Below are positions 26,557-35,990 of a stretch of 64,000 nt of DNA, one piece after another. The stretch lies in assembly GCA_025612245.1 (NCBI GenBank), contig JAAXKQ010000001.1, positions 62,001 through 126,000 on the forward strand. Reading direction: 5' to 3'. A program made the translations under genes and the position numbers. Each line of letters starts with the position of its first letter. The first letter of the stretch is position 1. Source of the DNA: Ignavibacteria bacterium (GTDB taxonomy: Bacteria > Bacteroidota > Ignavibacteria > Ignavibacteriales > SURF-24). Below the pieces are notes generated by a model, which made no database searches, had not been told where the DNA came from, and saw nothing but the letters and a program-made list of their open reading frames with translations.

Positions 26557-27606
26557 ATGGATAATGCTTCTTCGGGGAATACCCCAAAAAGGAAAAAAGA
26601 GCACCTGGAACTCTGCCTTACGGAGAAAGTTGCCTTTAAGAATAAAAGTAACGGACTGGAAAGGTATGAGTTTATCCATAATGCAATTACCGCGCTTGAT
26701 CCGGAAAAAATTGACCTGAGCCGGGAGTTTTTCGGCCACAGGATCAGCTACCCGTTTCTGATTTCCTGCATGACGGGTGGAACATCGGAAGCTGAGAACA
26801 TAAATCAACAGCTTGCCGTTGCAGCAAATGAGTTAAATATTCCGCTTGGTGTCGGCAGCCAGCGCCAGGCGCTTGAAAACAGCCATTTTGCCGAATCCTA
26901 CAGGGTTGTAAGGAAAAATGCACCCGGTATACCCATACTGGGAAATATCGGAGCAGCACAGCTCGTTCAGATGAGCTCGCTCAGGGAAATTGAGTACCTG
27001 GTTGAACTCATAGAAGCGCAGGCAATGGTAATCCACCTTAATCCGCTCCAGGAACTCTTGCAGAAAGGCGGAGATACGAATTTCAGCGGGCTCCTGGAAA
27101 AAATCGAATGGCTGTCGAAAAATATATCTGTACCTGTGGTTGCAAAAGAAGTCGGTGCAGGCATCAGCAAGGCTGCAGCCAAAAGCCTTCTTGAGGCCGG
27201 GGTAAGGGCAATTGACGTAGCCGGGGCCGGCGGAACCAGCTGGGCCGGCGTGGAAATTCTCAGGAACAAGGAAGATGAGAATTCCGAATTCTGGGATTGG
27301 GGGCTTCCAACCTCATACTGCATAAGAGAAGTAAGACCATTAAAGGATGAATATGACTTCCTTCTTATAGCCTCAGGCGGAATAAGCTCAGGAATGGAAA
27401 TTGCAAAAGCAATTGCCCTGGGAGCAGACATGGCAGCTTCGGCCAGAATAGTGCTTCAGAAGCTGCACCATGAAGGGATTACAGGCGTAAAAGAACTTAT
27501 CGTTGGATGGTTTGACGTCGTAAAAAAAGTCATGTACCTGACCGGATCCGCGCGCCTTGAGGAGTTGCAGGAACAAAAACTGATTAAAAAAGAGGAGTTA
27601 TATTGA
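26557..27606 (+). CDS. fni: Type 2 isopentenyl-diphosphate delta-isomerase
   Basis: A 349-residue FMN-dependent (beta/alpha)8 isomerase. Motifs: FFGHRISYPFLISCMTGGTS (FMN-site start), GVGSQRQALE, VIHLNPLQELLQKGGDTNF with the catalytic Gln region, VVAKEVGAGIS, IDVAGAGGTSW, and IASGGISSGMEIAKAIALGADM for the phosphate. It interconverts IPP and DMAPP. Its last four bases overlap the TTG start of the polyprenyl synthase, so the two isoprenoid genes are translationally coupled. No other mevalonate or MEP pathway gene is in the window. Confidence 0.94.
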   Translation: MDNASSGNTPKRKKEHLELCLTEKVAFKNKSNGLERYEFIHNAITALDPEKIDLSREFFGHRISYPFLISCMTGGTSEAENINQQLAVAANELNIPLGVGSQRQALENSHFAESYRVVRKNAPGIPILGNIGAAQLVQMSSLREIEYLVELIEAQAMVIHLNPLQELLQKGGDTNFSGLLEKIEWLSKNISVPVVAKEVGAGISKAAAKSLLEAGVRAIDVAGAGGTSWAGVEILRNKEDENSEFWDWGLPTSYCIREVRPLKDEYDFLLIASGGISSGMEIAKAIALGADMAASARIVLQKLHHEGITGVKELIVGWFDVVKKVMYLTGSARLEELQEQKLIKKEELY

Positions 27607-28595
27607 AAGTACTTCAGAATGAATTTGCCGTATTGTATGAAAAACAGAGACTAAAAATTGAAGATAAAATTTCCAGGGTTCTTATAAACAGGAAACCGGA
27701 GTCGCTTTATGAGCCATGCTCTTATATTATGCAAAGCGGCGGCAAAAGACTGCGCCCGCTTCTGGTGCTTTTTTCAGCCAGGGCCTGCGGCGGGGAATTT
27801 AAGAATGCCTACAATGCCGCTGCTGCCGTGGAGCTGTTGCATAATTTTACGCTCGTGCACGACGACATAATGGATAACGCAGATAAAAGGCGCGGAAGGG
27901 TTACGACTCATAAAAAATACGACCTCAGTACGGCAATCCTGACCGGGGATAACCTGCTTGCCGTGGCATACCTTACTTTACTGAAGGACTGCAGGGAAAA
28001 CGACAAGTCCGTTCTTGCAACCTTTACGCAGGGCGTGATTGAGGTATGCGAGGGGCAGAGCCTGGATAAGGATTTTGAGGTGAGAAAAAACGTGTCTCTT
28101 GCTGAATACCTGGAGATGATAAATAAAAAGACAGCAGCGCTTCTTGAAGTCTGCTGTTCCGTGGGAGCACAGATAGGCGGGGGAAGCAAGGATAAGATTA
28201 AAGCCCTTTCGCTTTTCGGGCGCAACCTTGGAATTGCATTCCAGCTTCAGGACGACCTCCTGGATATAACCGCCAAAGAGGCCGAGTTTGGAAAAATCAT
28301 CGGGGGCGACCTGGTGGAAGGGAAAAAGACATTTTTATTCATCAGGGCGCTCGAGAAGGCCCGGGGTAAGGATAAGACAAAACTCCTTGAGGTAATTAAA
28401 AACAAGGGAATTCAAAAATCCCAGGTTGGTGAATACAGGGATATATACCATAGACTTGGGGTTCTCGAAGAAACTGAAGGCGAAATTGCCCGTTATACGC
28501 GCCTGGCGCTAAAGAGCCTGAAGGCCGTTGAGGATGAAAAGGCCCGCGGCGCGCTTGAATGGCTGGCAAACTCGCTTATAAACAGAAATAAATAA
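27603..28595 (+). CDS. Trans-polyprenyl diphosphate synthase (IspA/IspB-like)
   Basis: A 330-residue all-helical prenyltransferase. Both aspartate-rich motifs are visible: LVHDDIMDNADKRRGR (FARM, DDxxD form, near residue 86) and QLQDDLLDI (SARM, near 216). SGGKRLRPLLVLFSA gives the IPP site. The residues before the first motif (NFTLVHDD) are small-to-medium, so the product may be longer than C15, such as a quinone side-chain precursor; this cannot be settled by eye. Start is TTG with GAGGAG seven bases upstream, overlapping fni. Confidence 0.9.
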   Translation: MKVLQNEFAVLYEKQRLKIEDKISRVLINRKPESLYEPCSYIMQSGGKRLRPLLVLFSARACGGEFKNAYNAAAAVELLHNFTLVHDDIMDNADKRRGRVTTHKKYDLSTAILTGDNLLAVAYLTLLKDCRENDKSVLATFTQGVIEVCEGQSLDKDFEVRKNVSLAEYLEMINKKTAALLEVCCSVGAQIGGGSKDKIKALSLFGRNLGIAFQLQDDLLDITAKEAEFGKIIGGDLVEGKKTFLFIRALEKARGKDKTKLLEVIKNKGIQKSQVGEYRDIYHRLGVLEETEGEIARYTRLALKSLKAVEDEKARGALEWLANSLINRNK

Positions 28596-28684
28596 ATTGA
28601 TAGTTTGTGCGTATTGACTGAAATTATAGTGAACAGGATAATTCTTTTTAGAAATTAATAAAAATTAAAGGTTTCATTAGAAAA

Positions 28685-28951
28685 ATGCTTGAAAGGAAAG
28701 TTGTAATTGTAAACAATGCAGGGCTGCATACACGTCCTGCTGCTACTATTGTTAAACTGGCGGCAAAGTACAAATCTGAATTTTTTATCAATAAGGACGG
28801 CTTGAACATAAACGGGAAGAGCATTATCGGTGTCATGACGCTGGCTGCCGAAAAGGGTTCTGAGCTGATGCTGGTCTTTGACGGTGAGGATGAAAATGAG
28901 GCTGCCGAGGAAATAACGAACTACTTTAACAGGGGCTTTGACGAATTGTGA
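28685..28951 (+). CDS. ptsH: PTS phosphocarrier protein HPr
   Basis: An 88-residue HPr with the active-site histidine in NAGLHTRPAA (His15) and the regulatory serine in NGKSIIGVM (Ser46). The presence of Ser46 suggests control by HPr kinase, which is not in this window. Its stop overlaps the GTG start of ptsI by four bases. No EII permease gene is present here, so it could serve a distant PTS or act mainly in regulation. Confidence 0.95.
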   Translation: MLERKVVIVNNAGLHTRPAATIVKLAAKYKSEFFINKDGLNINGKSIIGVMTLAAEKGSELMLVFDGEDENEAAEEITNYFNRGFDEL

Positions 28952-30705
28952 AAAAGTTAAATGTTGCGGATTCTAACATACTAAACGGAATAGCTGCGGC
29001 TCCGGGAATTGCAATTGCTCATGCATATCTTTATGAGAAAGAAAAGCTTGAAATTAAGGATGGTGCAGTAACGGATACGAAAGAGGCGGTTGAGAACCTT
29101 AAAGAGGCAATTGAAAGGTCGAAATACGAGCTCAGGAAGGTATTTACCATTGCTACGGAAAAGATGGGGAAAAACAGGGCCGCCATTTTTGAGGCACAGC
29201 TGATGATTTTAGACGACCCCGTTTTAATTGAACAGATTATCAGGAGAATTGAAACAGAGAAGAGGCTCCCCGAATTCATCGTAAACGACGAGATCACACG
29301 CTACCAGGAACTGATGAACGCCTCGGATGAACTTTACATGAAGGAAAGATCGCAGGACATAGAGGACATTAAAAACAGGATCATCAGAAACCTCCAGAAA
29401 AAAAGACTGCAGTCGAAAATCACCAGCCAGGTCATTGTCGTAACTTCCTCACTGACTCCTGCAGACACGATACTTTTTTCAAAAAGCAACGTTAAAGGCT
29501 ATATAACGGATTTTGGCGGACTGACCTCGCATGCGGCCATCGTTTCGAGGTCGCTGAAGATCCCGGCTGTTGTAGGAACACACGACGCAACCTCAAGGAT
29601 AGAGAATGGTGACCTGGTAATTATGGACGGCTTTCACGGTATCGTGATCTTAAAGCCGGATGAAACACAGCTTAGTTTTTACAGGAATAAGATTGAAAAA
29701 CTCACACAGTTCGATAAAGAGCTTGCAGAGCTGAAGGATAAGCCCGCCGTTACGCTTGACGGCAAGGAAATCGTCATCCGCGGGAACATTGACATTACCG
29801 ACGAGGTGGACTTTCTCGTTCAGAACGGTGCAAAGGGGATCGGTCTGCTTAGAACCGAACAGGTCTTCGGCGGCCTTGATACATTCCCGGGCGAGGATGA
29901 GCAGTTTGTGGCCTACCACGAGCTCGCGGAGAAAATTTACCCCGAATACGTCATCATCAGGGCCTTTGACGTCGGGGGCGACAAGTTTTTGCCGCATGAC
30001 GTCAAGGAACCTAACCCGTTTTTAGGCTGGCGCGGAATAAGGTTCCTCCTCGATAACCCGGAAATATTCAAGACGCAGATTAGGGCCATATTAAGGGCAA
30101 GCATTCATAAGAATATTAAACTCATGCTCCCGATGGTGGTTTCACTGGAAGAGGTAAAAAGGTCGAAAGCCCTTCTTAAGGAGTGCAAGGATGAATTAAG
30201 AAAAGAGAAAATAAAGTTCGACCAGCACCTTAACCTTGGAATCATGATCGAAGTGCCTTCGGCTGCCGTGCTGGCAAAGGAATTCGCAAATGAAGTGGAC
30301 TTCTTAAGCATCGGGACCAACGACCTGATACAGTTTTTGCTGGCTGTAGACAGGGGCAATGAAATTGTCTCTATGCTTTACCAGGAATTCCACCCGGCTG
30401 TAATTAGGACGATAAACCAAATCATAAAGAACGGTCAAAGAGGGCATGCATTTGTCAGCATGTGCGGCGAAATGGCCGGAGACACCATTGCCATTCCTTT
30501 ACTGGTGGGAATGGGTCTGGATTCACTTAGCGTCTCGCCTTCTTCAATTCCGTACATTAAAAGAATTATCAGAAATCTGCATTTTTCCAAGGCGCAGGAA
30601 CTTGCCGGTGAATGCCTGGGCATGAGCTCTCTACAGGAAGTAACCGAGAGGATAGAAAAGTTCTTTTCTGAAAATTTAATTCAGCAGACAAATAACTTTA
30701 TGTAG
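28948..30705 (+). CDS. ptsI: PTS enzyme I (phosphoenolpyruvate-protein phosphotransferase)
   Basis: A 585-residue cytosolic kinase of standard EI length. Domains: HPr-binding helical domain (about 1-145), phosphohistidine domain with DFGGLTSHAAIVSRSLKIP (His near 190), and the C-terminal PEP-binding TIM barrel with GIGLLRTEQVF, RAFDVGGDK, FLSIGTNDLIQF and the proton-donating Cys in SMCGEMAGD (near 510). It transfers phosphate from PEP to HPr. Start is GTG, overlapping ptsH. A terminator-like hairpin follows 45 bases after the stop. Confidence 0.95.
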   Translation: MKKLNVADSNILNGIAAAPGIAIAHAYLYEKEKLEIKDGAVTDTKEAVENLKEAIERSKYELRKVFTIATEKMGKNRAAIFEAQLMILDDPVLIEQIIRRIETEKRLPEFIVNDEITRYQELMNASDELYMKERSQDIEDIKNRIIRNLQKKRLQSKITSQVIVVTSSLTPADTILFSKSNVKGYITDFGGLTSHAAIVSRSLKIPAVVGTHDATSRIENGDLVIMDGFHGIVILKPDETQLSFYRNKIEKLTQFDKELAELKDKPAVTLDGKEIVIRGNIDITDEVDFLVQNGAKGIGLLRTEQVFGGLDTFPGEDEQFVAYHELAEKIYPEYVIIRAFDVGGDKFLPHDVKEPNPFLGWRGIRFLLDNPEIFKTQIRAILRASIHKNIKLMLPMVVSLEEVKRSKALLKECKDELRKEKIKFDQHLNLGIMIEVPSAAVLAKEFANEVDFLSIGTNDLIQFLLAVDRGNEIVSMLYQEFHPAVIRTINQIIKNGQRGHAFVSMCGEMAGDTIAIPLLVGMGLDSLSVSPSSIPYIKRIIRNLHFSKAQELAGECLGMSSLQEVTERIEKFFSENLIQQTNNFM

Positions 30706-30748
30706 GCATATTGCAAAGTCTGCAGGAAATAAAGCAGGAATGTTCTCC

Positions 30749-30806
30749 AAAAAGTCCTTCAACATGATATAAAAATTCATTATACTGTATTGAAGGACCT
30801 TTTTAA
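30749..30806 (+). terminator. Terminator after ptsI
   Basis: AAAAAGTCCTTCAA and TTGAAGGACCTTTTT form a stem of at least nine pairs around an AT-rich loop of 27 bases, followed by T residues. The A-run on the left side may let it work in both directions. Confidence 0.7.
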
Positions 30807-31130
30807 TGCCGGCATTTGCAAAAGAAAATTATGCCTCAAATTAGACGCAGGGGTGGGAAACATTTTTGGATAAGCAGTTCAACTTAAAACTGATTAATAT
30901 TATAGATAAGGACCATCTGCCTGGCAAAAGAAAAAAAAAATCCATTTGCTTCGAAACCGGATACAAAAATGCGCCTCCAAGGGGACCGGGTTAATTGGCT
31001 CAGGGAATATATATAAAGATAGAGTACAGGTTATTTCGGCACTGCTGACCCGATCAGCTGTTGGCTTTCCATCTTAAAGGAAGCAACAATCCATCATCGG
31101 TAAGTAATATTAATATTGTGAAAGAATAAC
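30807..31130. other. Intergenic region upstream of the envelope operon
   Basis: About 320 bases without a coding frame. No tRNA-like cloverleaf or known riboswitch core is seen. It contains an A-rich tract near 30930-30942 and presumably the promoter for the rightward envelope genes. Confidence 0.4.
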
Positions 31131-33953
31131 TTGCTTATAAGTAGAATTAAATATCTGTTATTTTTTCTGCTGCTCTTAAATAGCGCAGTAGCTGCTCAGT
31201 TTTATTTCTTTGGAAGAAATAAAGTACAGTATGATAATTTTAACTGGAAAGTACTTAAAACCGAGCACTTCGATATTTATTTTTATGACGACTTTGAGGA
31301 AATGGCCGAAATCGGGGCTTCATTTGCAGAAGAAGCCTTTTCCGACCTCAAGGTCAAGTTCAATAACGTCGTTACGGGTAGAATTCCCCTAATTTTCTAT
31401 AACACGCACATTCACTTCCAGCAGACAAACACCACGCCGGGCTTTATACCAGAAGGCGTCGGGGGCTTCTTTGAGTTCCTGAAAGGGAGGGTTGTAATTC
31501 CATACCTCGGGTCCATAGACGGCTTCAGGCACGTCATCAGGCACGAACTGGTGCACGTCTTTATGACAAACAAGATTTACCGGGTCCTTACGGACCACAG
31601 GGTAACAACCGAAAGGTATCCGCCACTGTGGTTTACAGAAGGCCTTGCCGAATTCTGGTCCACCACGTGGGATGAACAGGCGGAAATGGTAATGAGGGAT
31701 GCCGTAATAAACGACCAGTTTGTTGGGCTAAAGGATATCTATGCCATATTCGGCACATTCCAGATGTACAAGGAAGGGCAGAACCTGCTGGAGTTTATTT
31801 CTGAAAAATACGGCAAGGAGAAGATAGGACTTTTGCTGGAAAACTTCTGGCAGTTTGAAAGCTTCAACGACCTCATGGAATATGTGATCGGAAAGTCCAT
31901 TGATGAGATTGACAAGGACTGGAACTTCTACCTGAAACAGAGGTACTTCCCGCTGATGAAGACAAAAATCCCTCCTGATAACGGCGCACAGAAGCTTACG
32001 GACTTCGGTTTTAATTTTTCGCCCTCATTCTACAGGAAAGATAACGAGCCCTACGTGTACTTCGTTGCCAACAGGGACGGATATTCCTCGATCTATGAAC
32101 TGCCGTTAAATAATTTTGAGAAAGAAAAAGACCGCCCGAAGCCTGAGATTCTCGTGCGCGGCGAAAAAGAAGAGGTCTTTGAGGCGTTCCACCTTCTGGA
32201 TGCATCCCTGAGCGTCTCAAAAGACGGCATAATTGCCTTTATTACAAAGACCGGGGGAACAGACGCACTTCACTTCTATTCAATCCGTGAAGGGAAAGTC
32301 CTGAAGGATTACCAGAACAATGAACTGATCAGTATGTCGTCTCCAAGATGGTCCTCGGACGCAAAAAAAGTCGTCTTCCAGTCAATAGACAGAAGGGGCT
32401 ATTCCGACGTTTTTGTCTATAATTATACAGATGGAAGCCTCTTAAGAATTACAAACGACTACTACAGCGACATTAATCCGGTTTTTGGGAAAAACGACAC
32501 GACGGTGGTATTTGCCTCCGACAGGACTGAAGGGCTCTACAAGAAAAAGTACAACCTTTTTGAGTTCAGCCTGAATGACCATTCGATGCGCTACCTGACC
32601 TATTCAGACGCGAACAATAAAAGCCCTGAATTCAGCCCCGACTATTCCTCGCTTTACTTTACCTCAGATTACGACGGGATACAGAATATCTGGAAGCTGG
32701 AAGAAAGCCAGGGCAAGCCTTCCGGAATGACGCAAATGACGAATTTCATTACGAGTGTCTTCGACTACACATTTACAAATAATAACGAAATTGTGGCCTC
32801 GGCATTTGAAAAATTTTCATTTCAGCTCTACAGGATAAAGCTAAGGGAGCCCGCCGACTCGCTCTACAGGTACGTGCCCTTTGATTTTACGCTTACCGAC
32901 GGCAAATGGGTGGCCGCGAAATTAAAAGGCACTTCAATAAAGGAAAAGCTGAAATACGAGAACAAATATACGCTCGATTATGCGCAAAGTCAGGTGACGA
33001 CAGACCCCGTCTATGGCACACAGGGAGGGGCACTTTTTTCGTTAAGCGACCTTTTGAGCAACGACAACTACTATTTCCTCATCTATAATACTGCTGAGGT
33101 TCAAAGCGATATACTGAAAAGCTTTAACGTGGCAATCTCCAGGATAAACGTGGGCAACAGGGCTAACTACGCTTACGGGCTTTTCCACTATAGCGGTAGG
33201 CGCTATGACATAATGGATTCGGATGAGTACTATTTTGAAAGGAGCTTTGGAGGTTATTTTACGCTTTTCTACCCGTTTTCCAAGTTCTCAAGGATTGAAA
33301 CCAGCGTCTCCCTGGCCAACTCCGACAAAGAGGTAATTGAAAACGTTGTTGAAAGGAAAGCCCTGCTTGCTACAAATTCCATTTCCTACGTGCTGGATAA
33401 TTCGCTCTGGGGACCGACAGGGCCGCTCGACGGGACGCGTTTCAGGGTGCTTTTGAGCTTTACAAATGACGTTAAATACAGCAACGTCAACTACTATACT
33501 TTTATATTTGACTTCAGGAACTACTTCCGCCTGGGCTATAAAAGCGCCTTAGCCCTCAGGACGACACTTTTATACAACGACGGAAGGGAAGCCAGGCGCT
33601 ACTTTATGGGCGGAAGCTGGGATTTGCGCGGCTGGCCACGCTGGTCCATCAGAGGACAGAAGCTTTGGATATCTTCGATGGAACTGAGATTTCCCCTGAT
33701 TGATCTTTTTGCAGTCAGGTTTCCTTTTATTGATATCGTCTTCCCGAACATCAGGGGCGCTCTTTTCTTCGACAGCGGCGGTGCCTGGGATAAAAACTAC
33801 GAGGAAACTCTGGGAAGCGTGGGCGGCGGAATCAGGATCAACCTCTTTGACATAATTACGCTGCGCTACGACATTGGCAAAAAAATTCAAAATAACTTTA
33901 AGGAATTTCAGCCTAACCTGTTTTACCAGTTTTTTATCGGATGGGACTTCTAA
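31131..33953 (+). CDS. Outer-membrane fusion: metallopeptidase (MA-like), TolB-type propeller, Omp85-like barrel
   Basis: A 940-residue exported protein starting at TTG (31131), with a hydrophobic signal (about residues 4-23). Residues 40-280 look like a gluzincin peptidase of the MA-like group: FRHVIRHELVHVFM gives HELVH at 138-142 and WFTEGLAEFW provides the downstream Glu near 168. Residues about 285-600 hold TolB/PD40 propeller blades such as SPRWSSDAKKVVFQS and FSPDYSSLYFTSDYDG. Residues about 640-940 form a beta-barrel resembling the Omp85 C-terminus: MGGSWDLRGWPRW corresponds to the lid-lock (V/I)RG(F/Y) motif, then FFDSGGAWD, and a terminal aromatic. Role unknown; an outer-membrane assembly or quality-control factor is an inference. 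Confidence 0.75.
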   Translation: MLISRIKYLLFFLLLLNSAVAAQFYFFGRNKVQYDNFNWKVLKTEHFDIYFYDDFEEMAEIGASFAEEAFSDLKVKFNNVVTGRIPLIFYNTHIHFQQTNTTPGFIPEGVGGFFEFLKGRVVIPYLGSIDGFRHVIRHELVHVFMTNKIYRVLTDHRVTTERYPPLWFTEGLAEFWSTTWDEQAEMVMRDAVINDQFVGLKDIYAIFGTFQMYKEGQNLLEFISEKYGKEKIGLLLENFWQFESFNDLMEYVIGKSIDEIDKDWNFYLKQRYFPLMKTKIPPDNGAQKLTDFGFNFSPSFYRKDNEPYVYFVANRDGYSSIYELPLNNFEKEKDRPKPEILVRGEKEEVFEAFHLLDASLSVSKDGIIAFITKTGGTDALHFYSIREGKVLKDYQNNELISMSSPRWSSDAKKVVFQSIDRRGYSDVFVYNYTDGSLLRITNDYYSDINPVFGKNDTTVVFASDRTEGLYKKKYNLFEFSLNDHSMRYLTYSDANNKSPEFSPDYSSLYFTSDYDGIQNIWKLEESQGKPSGMTQMTNFITSVFDYTFTNNNEIVASAFEKFSFQLYRIKLREPADSLYRYVPFDFTLTDGKWVAAKLKGTSIKEKLKYENKYTLDYAQSQVTTDPVYGTQGGALFSLSDLLSNDNYYFLIYNTAEVQSDILKSFNVAISRINVGNRANYAYGLFHYSGRRYDIMDSDEYYFERSFGGYFTLFYPFSKFSRIETSVSLANSDKEVIENVVERKALLATNSISYVLDNSLWGPTGPLDGTRFRVLLSFTNDVKYSNVNYYTFIFDFRNYFRLGYKSALALRTTLLYNDGREARRYFMGGSWDLRGWPRWSIRGQKLWISSMELRFPLIDLFAVRFPFIDIVFPNIRGALFFDSGGAWDKNYEETLGSVGGGIRINLFDIITLRYDIGKKIQNNFKEFQPNLFYQFFIGWDF

Positions 33954-35122
33954 TGAAAAAAGCAGACTGGAAGATAAATAAATTATACCTGAACACGATT
34001 TTAATGGCTTTTGTATCCATTATTCTATGGGGCTGCTCCAGTACAATTCACATTCCGGAGGCAAAGCCCGGGGCAGAGACATACGCCATGTTCGGTTCGG
34101 GGCCTGAACGTGCTTTTTTTGTCCCGGTTAACATCGGCGATACACTGAAGCTCAGGTGGGAAGGGGATATAAACGGAGGGTTTGCTCCTACTTCTATTAC
34201 TGCATACGGAAATTATGTTTTTGTGCCCGACCTCTCGGGAAGAATTTACGCATTTGACGCCATAAAAGGAAAGGAATTAGGTTTTATTAAGTTTAAGGGA
34301 TCCATTATTCCGGCTCCTATTGTAGAGCAGTTTGTGCTCACATTCCCGCTTACGGGATACAAGGAAGACAATTCGGTGATCTATAATTACAACTTTCATT
34401 CCGGGCAGGAGACAGCCAAATTTGAGGTCCAGGGGAAGGTGGAAACTGAGCCGGTCAGGATGCAAGACGGCATTGTTTTTCTTACAGAGCAGGGAAAGGC
34501 TATAAAATACAGTTCTTCAAATGAAAAACTATGGGAATTCGACTCCAAGGGTTTTATACACTCTTCCGCCGCTTCCTCGGGAGATAACATAGTCTTTGGA
34601 AACGACAAGGGAATAATTTTTAACATCGACGCAAAGACCGGTTCCTTAAAATACCAGAAAAACATTGGAAATGGCTTTGAAGGCGGTTTTGCAATCTCAG
34701 GGGATACGGTCTTTACTGCCGACAACTCCGGCACCGTCTATTGCTTCAGGCTTTCTTCGGGGGATGTGTTGTGGAAATATGCAACGGGGTATAAGATAAA
34801 CGTATTTCCGGTTTCTGACGGTAAGTACGTCTACATTGGCAACCTGAGAGGGGATATATATAAACTTCAGAAGAATTCGGGCAAGCTTCTGTGGAAAGTT
34901 TCCACGGATGGAGTCATTAATACTACTCCCCTGCTTTTCAAGGATTACCTGGTGCAGCCGGATCTGAACAAGAAACTTCACCTCATAAATGTAGATACCG
35001 GACATATAAAGAGAACAATGAACTTTGAGGGGAGGAACAGGCTTTCACCGGTTTATTACGGAGGAACTCTTTTTCTGGGTATAGACAATGGAAAGGTTAT
35101 GGCTTATGAAAGCGCCAGGTAA
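33953..35122 (+). CDS. PQQ-type beta-propeller lipoprotein (BamB-like)
   Basis: A 389-residue protein whose ATG overlaps the preceding stop (TAATG). An N-terminal hydrophobic stretch ends in the lipobox ILWGC (Cys near 28). The rest is repeated four-stranded blades with PQQ_2 features, for example YGNYVFVPDLSGRIYAFDAIKGKELG, and VYCFRLSSGDVLWKYATG with the typical tryptophan-docking W. BamB, the closest well-known lipoprotein propeller, is a scaffold in the Bam complex. Its coupling to the Omp85-like fusion upstream supports a similar partner role, but direct homology to BamB cannot be asserted by eye. Confidence 0.78.
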   Translation: MKKADWKINKLYLNTILMAFVSIILWGCSSTIHIPEAKPGAETYAMFGSGPERAFFVPVNIGDTLKLRWEGDINGGFAPTSITAYGNYVFVPDLSGRIYAFDAIKGKELGFIKFKGSIIPAPIVEQFVLTFPLTGYKEDNSVIYNYNFHSGQETAKFEVQGKVETEPVRMQDGIVFLTEQGKAIKYSSSNEKLWEFDSKGFIHSSAASSGDNIVFGNDKGIIFNIDAKTGSLKYQKNIGNGFEGGFAISGDTVFTADNSGTVYCFRLSSGDVLWKYATGYKINVFPVSDGKYVYIGNLRGDIYKLQKNSGKLLWKVSTDGVINTTPLLFKDYLVQPDLNKKLHLINVDTGHIKRTMNFEGRNRLSPVYYGGTLFLGIDNGKVMAYESAR

Positions 35123-35126
35123 TAAA

Positions 35127-35852
35127 ATGTTAATAAGGGCAATGCTGACTATTTTTCTTGCTGTGCCTTTTTTTACGCTGCAAGCCCAGGATTGCACCTC
35201 GCTGCTGAATATTTCAACAGGGGATTCCTCATCCGTAATATATCTGAATGACTCCTATCTTGGCAGCGGACGGATTTCAAGGGAGGTAAAGAAGGGCAAA
35301 TATAAGATACTGATTAAAGATGAAGCCAGGAAGTGGGGAGCTCAGGAGATAGTGGATTCCATAAGCATAAATGAATGCGGAAAAACAGAAAACCTGGAAT
35401 ACAGCTTTAAGAAAACCGTTTACTTAAGGACAATACCGGACAACGCGGAGGTTTACTTCAGGGATTCTCTTCTGGGCAGTACGCCCCTGTCCATTTATAG
35501 AACAGTCCCGCAGGTGGAAATCAGGAAGACAAATTACAAGCCCGTATTCCTGACGGCAGAGGATCTGGCCCAAAACCCCTTAATTGACCTGGATTTTATG
35601 GGAAAAAGAGCCCCCGAAAGCTTCTTTAAGACAAACCTTTTCAAAATTCTTGTTGGCTCAGCCATTGCACTTGGAACTACCGCGGTTTATTACAAGCTGA
35701 AGGCAAACAAAACCTACGACCAGTACAATGAAACCAAGGAAAGTACGCTTATGGACAAGACTAACAGGTATGACCTATACAGCGGCATAGCCTTTGGAGC
35801 ACTGCAGGTCAATTTTGGTGCCCTGATATACTTCTTTTTTGTAAATGAATAG
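35127..35852 (+). CDS. PEGA-domain membrane protein
   Basis: A 241-residue protein from the ATG at 35127 (AGGT upstream), which gives a clean signal peptide (MLIRAMLTIFLAVPFFTLQAQ). Earlier in-frame ATG codons lie inside the previous gene. Two PEGA-like modules follow: one around SSVIYLNDSYLGSG, the second around LRTIPDNAEVYFRDSLLGSTPLSI, the classical PxxAxVxxxxxxxGxTP pattern. Two hydrophobic helices near residues 170-190 and 215-238 anchor it. PEGA modules are carbohydrate- or protein-binding beta-folds common on surface proteins. It is the last gene of a three-gene unit; a new unit seems to start 140 bases on. Confidence 0.75.
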   Translation: MLIRAMLTIFLAVPFFTLQAQDCTSLLNISTGDSSSVIYLNDSYLGSGRISREVKKGKYKILIKDEARKWGAQEIVDSISINECGKTENLEYSFKKTVYLRTIPDNAEVYFRDSLLGSTPLSIYRTVPQVEIRKTNYKPVFLTAEDLAQNPLIDLDFMGKRAPESFFKTNLFKILVGSAIALGTTAVYYKLKANKTYDQYNETKESTLMDKTNRYDLYSGIAFGALQVNFGALIYFFFVNE

Positions 35853-35990
35853 CTTTTAATGACTTACGAGCATTGAGCCTTCTTTTTTTACCCCTTTATA
35901 TTTTCTAAAAGCAAAAAGAATTTTGTTGCTATAGACATTGAGAATGGTTATTTTTTTGTGCCCAAAAATATACCATTAATGAATAGCTTA

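Noticed and set aside
30807-31130. A possible tRNA or riboswitch before the envelope operon
   Set aside because: I looked for cloverleaf stems and known riboswitch cores and found none; only scattered short complementarities.
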